A stretch of DNA of 64,000 bases from Pseudomonas sp. HN11. Lineage in GTDB: Bacteria > Pseudomonadota > Gammaproteobacteria > Pseudomonadales > Pseudomonadaceae. Positions within the stretch are counted from its first letter, which is position 1. Each line of letters opens with the position of its first letter. The notes beneath the pieces were generated by a model. The model saw nothing but the letters and a program-made list of their open reading frames with translations, was not told the DNA's origin and made no database searches. The stretch is from the NCBI RefSeq assembly GCF_021390155.1, contig NZ_CP089985.1, positions 2,181,001 through 2,245,000 on the forward strand, given 5' to 3'. Made by a program: the position numbers and the translations under genes. Of the stretch, positions 43,812-52,754 are shown piece after piece.

Positions 43812-45161
43812 TCATCGGGTTTCTCCCTTGAGGCTGATCTGGGTGGCGTCCAACTGCACCAGCACGGCGTATTGCCGGCCTTTGGGCTCGACCCGCATAC
43901 GCTGTTTCCACTGGCCGACTTCGTCGTTGTGGTAGTTGGCGATGACCGCGATAAAGCGGGTGTCTTCATCCAGGGGGCGCAGGTCGACGAACTTGAATTG
44001 GCCGGGCTGGAGCAGGTAGTCGTCGGCGCGAATATAGGTGCTGCCCAGGGTCTTTTTCAGGTCCTCGGCCAGGGCCTGGGGGCTGGCGTTGACCAGCAGC
44101 GAGTCGTCGGTCAGCTGCAAGACCTTGAAGGCGATCGGCGTGGCGACGTGCTGCAGCGTCGGGTTGCCCCAGGGCGTGGTCAGGCTGACGCCTTGGGCGT
44201 CGTATTGGCCCAACAGCGTGTCTTCGAGGGGCGACATCTGCACCATAGGCTCAGGGTCCAAGGTCAGCGGCGACTGGGCCGGCACGCTTTCGTAAAGGCG
44301 GGTGAGCAGGGTTTGCACTTTGTCGGTCAGTGCCTGCGGGCTGCTCGCCTGAACGTTGAGGGTGTAGGGCGCGCGGCTCGCGTCTGCATCCGGGGCGGTG
44401 CCGGTGCTGATCAGGCGTGGGTTAACGTGGTCGCTGGCGTGCAGGCTCAGGGAGTAACGGCTGGGCTGATCGTCGGGGCCGCCGACCGGAATCGACGGGG
44501 TCCAGATCACCTGGCCGACTTTGCCGAGCATGGTGCAGCCGCCGAGGGTTAGGCAGGCCAGCAGCAACGTGCCCAGGCGCAGATTGCTGAACAGGCTGAC
44601 GGGCTTCTTGGGTGCAGGCGCGCCAATGTCAGCCAGCGGTTTTGGTGGCTCTGCCGCAATCATCGCTCGCAGTGGATCACCTTGGCCCGTCAAATCCACG
44701 GGTTGGCAAAGGCGCTCGAACTCCGGGCAAGTGGCAGGTCGCGGATCGGGCAGGGGCAGGCTCGGTAACTCCTCCAAATGCCAGGCTTGCATGCCTTCCG
44801 GGTGACCGGCGAATAGCTCATCGAGTGACCGCTGACCTGGGGCGTGCTCGCCCAACTGCACCGCGACCCGATACGCCCCAATCTGCAACAGGTCGCCATC
44901 GTTGAGGCTCACCGCCACATTGCGACCCAACGGCAAATCATGGCCATTGGCGTAGGTGCTGCCACTGCGGTCGATCACGCAGAAGCGCCCTTCGACAACG
45001 CGGATTTCGCAGTGGTTGGGCTGTACGCTGTTGTGGCGATCCTCCAGGCGCCAGTCCGCCGCCGCACTGCCGATGCTGCCGCCCTGTGGGCCAAACCGGT
45101 GAAGGGGCAAATACCCGTGCAGCAACTGCGCAGGATTGTTGATAACCAGCGTCAGTTTCAT
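43812..45161 (-). CDS. FHA domain fused to TssJ lipoprotein
   Basis: 449 residues as one uninterrupted frame. Residues 1-104 resemble an FHA phosphothreonine-reading domain (HNSVQPNHCEI near 43-53, RSGSTYANG near 65-73). A Pro-rich linker (about 110-190) leads to a hydrophobic segment LGTLLLACLTLGGC with a lipobox Cys at 209, then a typical TssJ domain. TssJ is normally a lipoprotein of about 160-180 residues with its own signal peptide. Here the signal would be internal. An internal ATG at codon 167 could start a separate TssJ, but it has no clear ribosome binding site. Start overlaps the tssG stop as ATGA. Confidence 0.85.
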   Translation of the reverse strand: MKLTLVINNPAQLLHGYLPLHRFGPQGGSIGSAAADWRLEDRHNSVQPNHCEIRVVEGRFCVIDRSGSTYANGHDLPLGRNVAVSLNDGDLLQIGAYRVAVQLGEHAPGQRSLDELFAGHPEGMQAWHLEELPSLPLPDPRPATCPEFERLCQPVDLTGQGDPLRAMIAAEPPKPLADIGAPAPKKPVSLFSNLRLGTLLLACLTLGGCTMLGKVGQVIWTPSIPVGGPDDQPSRYSLSLHASDHVNPRLISTGTAPDADASRAPYTLNVQASSPQALTDKVQTLLTRLYESVPAQSPLTLDPEPMVQMSPLEDTLLGQYDAQGVSLTTPWGNPTLQHVATPIAFKVLQLTDDSLLVNASPQALAEDLKKTLGSTYIRADDYLLQPGQFKFVDLRPLDEDTRFIAVIANYHNDEVGQWKQRMRVEPKGRQYAVLVQLDATQISLKGETR

Positions 45162-46180
45162 GCGCGCCCCCGAATCCGCACCACGGCGGGATGACGTTGT
45201 TCTTGATGTTCGATAAAGCTGGTCCAGCCCAGGTGGGTGCCGCTGGCGCGTTGCAGGTTGAACGGCGGTACATCTTCTTCGCGCAGCCCCAGTTCCAGGT
45301 CGTAGGCGGTGGCATCGCGCAGCAGAAAATCCATCAATTGGCGCAAGCGCCCGAACTGATCGCCGCTGGGTAAAAACTGCCGAAAGCGCGCCTGGGTCAG
45401 GTTGGGAATGACGAGGGTGAACTTGCTGGCGCGGGTCTTACTGCGGTCACCCACCACAAAATCGCTGCCCAGGGTGCCGTTGCCCTTGCCCAGTGCCAGG
45501 CGCTGACGCTGCGGCAAATTTACCGAGCGCACCTCGAACTCGCGGATGTACACGCCGTGCAGATCAAAGCAATGCTCGACAATGCCGGACACTATCGAAG
45601 GCGAACGGCTGCGGCTGGCGATCAAGCCGGCAAAGCTCAGCAATCGGCCCCATGGCAGTGGCGTCGCACCGCGCAGGTCGTTGTCGTTCAGCCCGATCAG
45701 GGAAAACACGTAGCGCGAAAAGCGGTCGCTGGCCTCGGCCTGAAAGCGGATGTAGTAGCGGTACTTGCGCCAGCTGGTGTGCAGCAGGGTCAGCAAGCGA
45801 TGATTGAAAAAATCCATGAACGCCGGGCGAATCCCGCGTTCCTGGGCCTGTTCGTAGGCCAGGCGATCCAGGTAATAACCGGGCAGCGGCGAGTCGGTGC
45901 CGTGCAGGCCAAAGAAACTGGTCTGCGAGCGATAGCGCACCTCTTCGCGGTCCTCCTCAATGCGTGCCGCCTCGACCACGTCCGAGGCTGGAAAGCCCAA
46001 TCCCGCATGGCTTTGCAGGCGCACACGACGGCGCGCCGCCGCACTCAAGGGTTGCGCTTCCAGGTCATCGCCATGCAGGGCGTGCAGATGCTCCAGCAGA
46101 CGGTGAAACGAGTAGTTCCGCGCGTCGGCCAGCAGCAGGTCGGCTAGATCACGGGTTGTCTGCCGGTCAACAGTGGCCAT
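45158..46180 (-). CDS. tssG: T6SS baseplate protein TssG
   Basis: 340 residues from ATG 46180, inside the end of tssF (37-base overlap); a GTG nine bases upstream is an alternative. FHRLLEHLHAL, RVRLQSHAGLGFPASDV and FFGLHGTDSPLPGYYLDRLA are TssG hallmarks. Forms the wedge with TssF and TssE. Confidence 0.94.
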   Translation of the reverse strand: MATVDRQTTRDLADLLLADARNYSFHRLLEHLHALHGDDLEAQPLSAAARRRVRLQSHAGLGFPASDVVEAARIEEDREEVRYRSQTSFFGLHGTDSPLPGYYLDRLAYEQAQERGIRPAFMDFFNHRLLTLLHTSWRKYRYYIRFQAEASDRFSRYVFSLIGLNDNDLRGATPLPWGRLLSFAGLIASRSRSPSIVSGIVEHCFDLHGVYIREFEVRSVNLPQRQRLALGKGNGTLGSDFVVGDRSKTRASKFTLVIPNLTQARFRQFLPSGDQFGRLRQLMDFLLRDATAYDLELGLREEDVPPFNLQRASGTHLGWTSFIEHQEQRHPAVVRIRGRA

Positions 46181-47910
46181 TCGTAGCACTCGTTGTTAGT
46201 GGTATTGATCACTTCCAGGCGATGGAAGGAATTGATGCTCGCGTACAGCGCAAAGAAGTGCGAAAGCACGCTGGCAAACAGGTACAACTCGCCCTCGCAA
46301 AGGAAGGCGTTCTGGTCCAGTTGCAGGCGGGTGTGCAGGCCGCGTACCGGCAGGCCCTTCATCAGCCAGTCGATGGGCGTGGTCACCGCGTCGTGGATGC
46401 CATTGAGGCGCTTGCGGGTGGCGCGGGCCTGTTGCAGGTCGTGCAAGGCGGCGAAGTCGTAGGCGCGGATTACCGCCTTGAGCGGCTCGGCCGAGAGCAG
46501 CGACAGGTAGTTAAGTGACAGGTTGGAAATCAGGGTCCAGTGCAGGCTGCTGTCCAGTACGGGCCGATAGCTGCGGGTCGGGGCAATCAGGTTGGTGTAG
46601 GTGGCAAACGACGGCGTGATTTCGGTAGACAGCGACACATCGCCTACGCCAAGCAACTGCGGCAGGTCACGATTGCTGCAGGTCAGTTCGATGGACGCTG
46701 CTTCATGCTCGCCGATGTACAAGCTCTCATCGCCACGCACAAAGGCGATGCGATGGCGCAAGCCCTCGCGGCCATGGGACTCTTCGATATGCGTGCGAAA
46801 GTACAGTGCGGTGCGGCCCCGTGCGTGCTCGATCTCATGCTGGAACGATTCGAAAGGGGTAAACCTGCGCAGTGGATCACCCTTGCGCTCCTTGTCGGCT
46901 GCGTCCCAGCCGGCCACTTGGTCGACGCTGAAAATCTCAAAGGCTTCGGGACGGTTGCCGCTGGGGCTGATGCGTCTTTCCAGGCTGCGACCGTCCAGCG
47001 CAATCGGGTTGGCATCGTGGCGGAACAGATTGACCGCCGGTGCGCAGTACAAATGCAGGTCACTGGTACGCAGGCGAATATCGGGCGGCATGGGCCGACT
47101 GAACTGAAACTCGAAACGCAGGCTGGTGGCGCTGACATCCGGCCACACCTGAGCCAACCGCGTCAGGCTGAAAAAGTCGAAACGCTGCGGGAACACAAAG
47201 TACTCCTGCAGGATCCGGTAGCCGTCGAAGACATTGCGCGGGTAGGGCAGCAGTGCCTCGTCGGCGGTGAACCCGGGGAAGCCGATATCCTTGGCCGACA
47301 GGCGAAAGCTTTGCTTATCAACGTGCAGCGTGACGCTGTCCAGATAATGGGCCAGCCACAGGTACAAGGTCAGCGCGGTGGCGTTATCGCCGCCCAGATG
47401 AAAATCCAGCTGGTCACAGGCCATGCTGGTCAGCGGTTGCTCCGTCAACACCTTGAGGTCGATGCACATCACCGAGGCCTCGCGGCTGTGGGCGTCGCTG
47501 ACTGCCTGCAAGGCCAACGGGTATAGGTTGACGTCGGTGCAGGTGCGGAACTGGCAGGAGATGCCATCCACCGGTTTGGCAAACAACGGCGTGCCTTTGG
47601 GAATCACCTGTCGCTGGCTGATCGCATCGGGCAACGGCGTAAAGCGGATGATGGTCGCGCTGGGCAGGGGCCGCAGGTAGTTGGGCCAGAGCATCTGCAA
47701 TAGCGGGTGAGTCAGCTCCGGCAAGTCGTCGTCGATCTTCATCCCCAGCTTGGCGGTGAGGAAGGCAAAGCCCTCCAGCAGCCGTTCCACGTCCGGGTCG
47801 CCGGCTTGATCGCCGAGAAATTGCGCCAGTTGCGGGTTGTCCTCGGCAAACTCGCGGCCGAGTTCGCGCAGGTAGCGCAGCTCTTCGGCAAAGCGTTGTT
47901 TCAGGTCCAT
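46144..47910 (-). CDS. tssF: T6SS baseplate protein TssF
   Basis: 588 residues, standard. The start FAEELRYLRELGREFAEDNP, followed by RLLEGFAFLTAKLGMKIDDD, is the family signature. Largest wedge component. Seven bases after tssE. Confidence 0.95.
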   Translation of the reverse strand: MDLKQRFAEELRYLRELGREFAEDNPQLAQFLGDQAGDPDVERLLEGFAFLTAKLGMKIDDDLPELTHPLLQMLWPNYLRPLPSATIIRFTPLPDAISQRQVIPKGTPLFAKPVDGISCQFRTCTDVNLYPLALQAVSDAHSREASVMCIDLKVLTEQPLTSMACDQLDFHLGGDNATALTLYLWLAHYLDSVTLHVDKQSFRLSAKDIGFPGFTADEALLPYPRNVFDGYRILQEYFVFPQRFDFFSLTRLAQVWPDVSATSLRFEFQFSRPMPPDIRLRTSDLHLYCAPAVNLFRHDANPIALDGRSLERRISPSGNRPEAFEIFSVDQVAGWDAADKERKGDPLRRFTPFESFQHEIEHARGRTALYFRTHIEESHGREGLRHRIAFVRGDESLYIGEHEAASIELTCSNRDLPQLLGVGDVSLSTEITPSFATYTNLIAPTRSYRPVLDSSLHWTLISNLSLNYLSLLSAEPLKAVIRAYDFAALHDLQQARATRKRLNGIHDAVTTPIDWLMKGLPVRGLHTRLQLDQNAFLCEGELYLFASVLSHFFALYASINSFHRLEVINTTNNECYEWPLLTGRQPVI

Positions 47911-47917
47911 CGCATCC

Positions 47918-48331
47918 TCATCTCACGCGGGTGTAGCCGTCGCGGCCATGCATGGCCACCTCGATCTGCACCTGTTCTTCCTTGTGATTGACTCGCACCT
48001 GGCAATCCAGGCGAAAGTTCAGCTCCAGCGGCAGGTCCGAGTCGGGCTGATAACGCACGCCCGTGACCTTGATGCGCGGTTCAAACGCTTCCACCGAGCG
48101 CCGGATATCGGCGCTGATGGCCACTACCAAATCACTGCTGGCCTGGGTGACCCCGTTGAAGTCGCGCAGGCCCAGTTCAGGGCTGCTTTGTGAGCAGCCC
48201 TGGCGTGAGTTGAGTACGTGTTCCAGGTGACGTTTGATCGCCTCGACACGCTGGCGCGCCTGTTCATCCGCGCTGCCGGGGTAGTAGCGCGGTGCATCGG
48301 GCTCCAGGCGTTCGAACAGGCTGCGGCCCAC
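47918..48331 (-). CDS. tssE: T6SS baseplate protein TssE (gp25-like)
   Basis: 137 residues from a GTG at 48331, immediately after the tssC stop. SLFERLEP opening and the gp25-like core (VKRHLEHVLNSRQG-like IKRHLEHVLNSRQG, FEPRIKVTGV) match TssE. It starts sheath assembly at the baseplate. Confidence 0.93.
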   Translation of the reverse strand: MGRSLFERLEPDAPRYYPGSADEQARQRVEAIKRHLEHVLNSRQGCSQSSPELGLRDFNGVTQASSDLVVAISADIRRSVEAFEPRIKVTGVRYQPDSDLPLELNFRLDCQVRVNHKEEQVQIEVAMHGRDGYTRVR

Positions 48332-49810
48332 TTATTGGGTGTCCAGCCGACCGACCAGCGAGATCTCGAAGTTGGCGCCCATGTACTTGAAGTGCGGGCG
48401 TACTGCCAACGACACCTGGTACCAGCCCGGATCGCCGGCCACGTCCTGCACGACAATTTGCGCGGCGCGCAAGGGGCGACGGCTGCGTACATCGGAGGAA
48501 GGATTTTCCTGGTCGGCGATGTACTGCTTGAGCCAGGTGTTCAGCTCGCGCTCCAGATCCTGACGTTCTTTCCAACTGCCGATCTGCTCGCGTTGCAGCA
48601 CCTTGATGTAATGGGCCAGGCGATTGACGATAAACAGGTACGGCAACTGGGTGCCGAGCTTGTAGTTGGTCTGGGCTTCCTGGCCTTCGCGGGTCTTGGG
48701 GAAGTTCTTGGGTTTCTGCACCGAATTGGCGGAGAAGAACGCCGCATTGTCGCTGTCCTTACGCATGGTCAGCGGGATGAAACCAGCCTCGGCCAGCTCG
48801 AATTCCTTGCGGTCGGAGATCAGCACTTCGGTAGGGATCTTGGCCTGCAATTGGCCGAGGGATTCGTACAGGTGCACCGGCAGGTCATCCACCGCACCGC
48901 CGGATTGCGGGCCGATGATGTTCGGACACCAGCGGTAGCGGGCGAAGCTGTCGGTGATGCGCGAAGCCAGCAGAAACGCGGTATTGCCCCATAGGTAGTT
49001 GTCGTGGTTGCCGTCGACGGTTTCGTCATAGCCGAAGCTGCGCGTTGAATTGTCTTCGGTGCTGTACGGCGTGCGCAGCAAGAAGCGTGGCAGGGTCAGA
49101 GCCAGGTGGCGGGCGTCTTCGGACTCGCGCAGGCTGCGCCATTTGGTGTGGCGTGGGCCTTCGAAAATGTCGCTGACTTCCTTGAGGTCGGGCAGGCCCT
49201 GGAACCCTTCGAGGTTGAACAGCTCAGGCCCGGCTGCCGAAACAAACGGCGCGTGGGACATCGCACCGACGGAGGCCACATAGCTGAGCAGCTTGATGTC
49301 CGGCGAGCTGGGGCCAAAGGTGTAATTGCCGACGATGGCGCCCACCGGCTCACCGCCAAACTGCCCGTAACCGGCGGTGTAGACGTGCTTGTACAAGCCG
49401 CTGCGGGTGATGTCGCCGGCATTGTCGAAGTCGTCCAGCAGTTCTTCTTTGGTGACGTGCAGCATTTCCAGCTTGATGTTCTCGCGAAAATCCGTGCGAT
49501 CCACCAGCAGCTTCAGGCCGCGCCACGCCGACTCCAGTTGCTGGAACTGCGGCTGATGCAGAATCACGTCCATCTGCTTGCTCAGCGCCCGGTCGATTTC
49601 GGCAATCATCTGGTCGACCCGGTGCTTGTTCACCGGCTGCTGGTGATCGCCGCTTTGCAGGATCTCGCTGATGAACGCAGCCACGCCTTGGCGGGCAACG
49701 GCATAGCCTTCCTGGGACGGGCGAATGGTGGTGTTGGCCAGCAGTTGGTCAAGCAACGACGTGGGTTCGTCAGCCACCAATACTTGGGCGGCGGCGCTTT
49801 CCATAGGCAT
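48332..49810 (-). CDS. tssC: T6SS sheath large subunit TssC (VipB)
   Basis: 492 residues from ATG 49810, eight bases after CGGAG. ESAWRGLKLLVDRTDFRENI, LLSYVASVGAMSHAPFVSAA and LWGNTAFLLASRI are family marks. With TssB it forms the contractile sheath. The frame is open for 32 further codons upstream, which overlap tssB and are not used. Confidence 0.95.
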   Translation of the reverse strand: MPMESAAAQVLVADEPTSLLDQLLANTTIRPSQEGYAVARQGVAAFISEILQSGDHQQPVNKHRVDQMIAEIDRALSKQMDVILHQPQFQQLESAWRGLKLLVDRTDFRENIKLEMLHVTKEELLDDFDNAGDITRSGLYKHVYTAGYGQFGGEPVGAIVGNYTFGPSSPDIKLLSYVASVGAMSHAPFVSAAGPELFNLEGFQGLPDLKEVSDIFEGPRHTKWRSLRESEDARHLALTLPRFLLRTPYSTEDNSTRSFGYDETVDGNHDNYLWGNTAFLLASRITDSFARYRWCPNIIGPQSGGAVDDLPVHLYESLGQLQAKIPTEVLISDRKEFELAEAGFIPLTMRKDSDNAAFFSANSVQKPKNFPKTREGQEAQTNYKLGTQLPYLFIVNRLAHYIKVLQREQIGSWKERQDLERELNTWLKQYIADQENPSSDVRSRRPLRAAQIVVQDVAGDPGWYQVSLAVRPHFKYMGANFEISLVGRLDTQ

Positions 49811-49841
49811 GGGGAATACTCCGTTGAGAAGGGCGTTCAAA

Positions 49842-50345
49842 TCAGTTGCTTGGCGCGTCGAGCACCAAGTTGAGTTCGCTGGCCAGGCGTTGGCGGGCGG
49901 TTTCATCGGTCAGCAGGTTTTGCAGGTGTTTGCGAAAGGCCGGGACGTTGCCCATGGGGCCTTTTAGTGCAACTAAGGCTTCGCGTAACTCCAGCAACTT
50001 ATTCAATTCGGGCACTTGGCGGGCGACGGCGTCGGGGCCGAAGTCATTGATGTTTTTGAATTGAAGTTGCACGTTCAAGTCGGTGTCGTGATCGTTGTTC
50101 AAGACAGACGGGACCGCCATATCCAGAGCAACTTCGGCTTTGGTCAGAACTTCATTGAAGGTGTCTTTATCTATTCGAACGGATTGTCTGTCTTCCAGGG
50201 CGGTTAGTTCACCGTGGCCTTTGAAGTCGCCCGTTATCAACAACTTCAGGGGCAGCTCAACTTCGGCCTGTTGATCGCCCGTGGCCGGGACGTACTTGAT
50301 GTTGACGCGTTCTTTGGGGGCGACAGAACCCTGAGTTTTCGACAT
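49842..50345 (-). CDS. tssB: T6SS sheath small subunit TssB (VipA)
   Basis: 167 residues. SVAPKERVNIKYVPATGD and PLKLLITGDFKG open the typical TssB sequence; NKLLELREALVALKGPMGN follows. First gene of the minus-strand T6SS unit. GGATTTTTCCC precedes the ATG, with no perfect Shine-Dalgarno. Confidence 0.94.
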   Translation of the reverse strand: MSKTQGSVAPKERVNIKYVPATGDQQAEVELPLKLLITGDFKGHGELTALEDRQSVRIDKDTFNEVLTKAEVALDMAVPSVLNNDHDTDLNVQLQFKNINDFGPDAVARQVPELNKLLELREALVALKGPMGNVPAFRKHLQNLLTDETARQRLASELNLVLDAPSN

Positions 50346-50680
50346 GGGAAAAATCCTTTTCGGAAGGTCGGCGTATTAGAACCAGCTGTTGCAAGGTTTG
50401 TCTTGTAGGACGAAATGGACGCGATTCGTGGGTGTTGGATGTAGGAAATTATGCCTAAAAGGGTGTTTCTATTTTTCCTACGGGTTTTATGGATGTGTCT
50501 GAGAGAGGCTTCTTTTTATTCATGTTTTGGCGGTGGGTTGTTCATTTTTTACTTGCCTGGCTCATTGAACTCAGGTGACGCTCGTGAAGTTGTGAAAGCA
50601 ACTTTCTGGCTAAGCAACGTTAGTTCGAAAGTTGAAAAATATCCGGTTCGGATTTCGGTGAGGCATATCAGGAGGCGTTG
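50346..50680. other. Divergent T6SS control region
   Basis: 335 bases between tssB (minus) and the vasI-like gene (plus), AT-richer than its flanks, so it probably holds both promoters. I looked for a sigma-54 GG-N10-GC element and found none that is convincing. A 76-codon frame here has no ribosome binding site and reads as noise. Confidence 0.4.
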
Positions 50681-51343
50681 ATGCGCGACGGATGGCGAGG
50701 ATGGAAATGGGCGTTCTGCTTGACGGTTGTGGCGGTAATGGACGCGCAGGCAGCAACTCAGGATTGCCCTGCCATCGTCTCGCCCTTGAAGCGCCTGGAA
50801 TGTTTTGATTTAGCCGCCGGTACACCTATCCATCACACACCGGCGCCGCCGCGTGCACTTGGCCGGGTATTGCCGATTGTCGATCTGGTGCAACGCAATG
50901 AGGCCAAGCGTCCGCCCGAGGATCAGCGTTTTCTGTTGTCATCATTCCCAGAGCCGGACAACGACCAGCAACACCGCCTGGTGATCTCCGCCCCAGCCTT
51001 GGGCGCGTTGCCGCCCCGGCCTTATCTGGCCATCAGCTGCGAATCGAAAATCTCGCGCCTGCAACTGGTGCTGGATGAACCGGCCAAGCCCAACAAGATA
51101 CGCATACAGCTGTTCAAGGATGAGCGCCCGGTCTCCGAGGCCTACCAGTGGCAGGTGTTGGACGACGCCGGTCTGGTGGTGGATGCCGGGCGCGGGCTGC
51201 AGGCCATTGCCTTGTTGCGCAACATGGGCGGCGGCCAGCGCCTGCGGCTGGAGAGTGACTATCCCCGGTTGCACGGCTTGGTCTTCGACGCTGAAGGGCT
51301 GGGCGAACTGATTGAGCAGGAGCGCCAAGTATGTCGCTGGTGA
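50681..51343 (+). CDS. T6SS-associated protein VasI (TagO-like)
   Basis: 220 residues from ATG 50681, with AGGAGG seven bases upstream. Signal peptide (WAFCLTVVAVMDAQAA), then two Cys around CPAIVSPLKRLECFD typical of the VasI family, and YLAISCESKISRLQLVLDEP in the core. Periplasmic, accessory role in T6SS. First gene of the plus-strand unit; overlaps tssA by 13 bases. Confidence 0.85.
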   Translation: MRDGWRGWKWAFCLTVVAVMDAQAATQDCPAIVSPLKRLECFDLAAGTPIHHTPAPPRALGRVLPIVDLVQRNEAKRPPEDQRFLLSSFPEPDNDQQHRLVISAPALGALPPRPYLAISCESKISRLQLVLDEPAKPNKIRIQLFKDERPVSEAYQWQVLDDAGLVVDAGRGLQAIALLRNMGGGQRLRLESDYPRLHGLVFDAEGLGELIEQERQVCRW

Positions 51344-52749
51344 TCGACGTGCCGGCGGACAGCGTCAAGCTGCTGCTGACCCCCATCGAGCCCGAGCAAC
51401 CCGCTGGCCATTTCGATGTCGAGGACGAAACCTACCAGGCCATCGACCAGGAAATGGTCAAGCTCGGCGGCCTGCGCGAAGGCGACATCGACTGGCTGTA
51501 TATTGACGAAGCCTCCCGTCAATACCTGGCGATCCAGTGCAAGCACTGGCGTATCCTCGGCCACTTGCAAGTGGTATGGCTGCGCACTCGTCAATGGGCG
51601 CGCTGGGCCGATGCCCTGGGCCTGATAGCCGGCATGGTCGAACTGTATTGGGACAGTGCCTACCCCAAGCCCGGCCCCACCGGCTACCTGAACAAACGCA
51701 AGCAGGTACAGCGCCTGTTGGGCGACCTGGGGCAGGTGTTGCCAACTCTGGAACGCAGCAGTTTTGAACCGGCCTATCAAGCCGCAGCGGAACTGGCCCT
51801 GGCCAATCTGCAACGCTGTGCCGAAAGCGCCAAGCTCGACCCCGCACCGTTGGACGCGTTGCAACGCCAACTGGACAAATACAGCGAGCCGGTCGTCGCC
51901 ACTGAGCCGACCCGTGCGGCCACCTCCGGCAACGCGCTGGAGTCAGCCTTTTTCCCCAGCCCCAAACCGCAAGCGCCGAGCAATGAGCGCGAACAACGCC
52001 GCGCCGTGTTGAACATGGCCGAGCAGATCAACCAGCAAGACCCCTACGACCCCACCGGCTACCAACTGCGACGCTTCGGCCTGTGGTCGCATCTGCGTAC
52101 CGCGCCGCTCATCACTCGCGACCGCCGCACCGAATTGACCGCCGTGCCCAAGGACATCGTCGACGGCTACCAGGACGCGCTGAACCACAACGCCATTGAG
52201 CCGAACCTGCTGCTGCGCATCGAAAAAAGTGTCTGCGCCTCGCCGTACTGGCTGCGCGGCAGTTACCTGGCCGCCCAGGTCGCCTCGCGCCTGGCGATGG
52301 AAGAAGTGGCCGGCGCCATTCGCCAGACCTGCGAGCGGTTCGTCTGCCGCCTGCCGGCCCTGCTGGAGCTGTGTTTCAGCGATGGCACGCCGTTCGTTGA
52401 TACGCAAACCCAGGCCTGGATCACCGGCGCCGATCAGGCGCAAACCACCGGCAGCCTGATGCAGGAATACGCCGGCCTGCGCGACGAACTCACCACCCAA
52501 CTCAACACCGAAGGCGTCGAAGTGGTGCTGCTGCGCCTGCAGGATCTGCATGCCACCCATGACGCCCCGCGCCAGCGCAGCTACGCCACGGTGATTGCCG
52601 CCGACCTGCTGGCCTCGCGTGGGCTGTCGTGGCTGGCGGACGACCTGTACGCCAGCGTTGCGCGGCTGATGCGCGATACCACGGCGCAGGGCTGGGAGCC
52701 GGAGTTGTATCAAAGGGTCGCAATTATTGATAGTGAACGTAAGGACTAG
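51331..52749 (+). CDS. tssA: T6SS protein TssA (ImpA N-terminal domain)
   Basis: 472 residues. ImpA_N domain at about 20-130 (DWLYIDEASRQYLAIQCKHW, LIAGMVELYWDSAYPKP), helical middle, C-terminal VasJ-like region with RRFGLWSHLRTAP. TssA guides tube and sheath assembly at the baseplate or caps the growing sheath. Followed five bases later by vgrG. Confidence 0.92.
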   Translation: MSLVIDVPADSVKLLLTPIEPEQPAGHFDVEDETYQAIDQEMVKLGGLREGDIDWLYIDEASRQYLAIQCKHWRILGHLQVVWLRTRQWARWADALGLIAGMVELYWDSAYPKPGPTGYLNKRKQVQRLLGDLGQVLPTLERSSFEPAYQAAAELALANLQRCAESAKLDPAPLDALQRQLDKYSEPVVATEPTRAATSGNALESAFFPSPKPQAPSNEREQRRAVLNMAEQINQQDPYDPTGYQLRRFGLWSHLRTAPLITRDRRTELTAVPKDIVDGYQDALNHNAIEPNLLLRIEKSVCASPYWLRGSYLAAQVASRLAMEEVAGAIRQTCERFVCRLPALLELCFSDGTPFVDTQTQAWITGADQAQTTGSLMQEYAGLRDELTTQLNTEGVEVVLLRLQDLHATHDAPRQRSYATVIAADLLASRGLSWLADDLYASVARLMRDTTAQGWEPELYQRVAIIDSERKD

Positions 52750-52754
52750 CCACA

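Noticed and set aside
50346..50420. Possible sigma-54 promoter for tssB
   Set aside because: A TTGCA is present but the GG element at the required distance is not.
50451..50681. 76-codon plus frame in the divergent T6SS region
   Set aside because: No ribosome binding site, odd composition, AT-rich promoter-like DNA.
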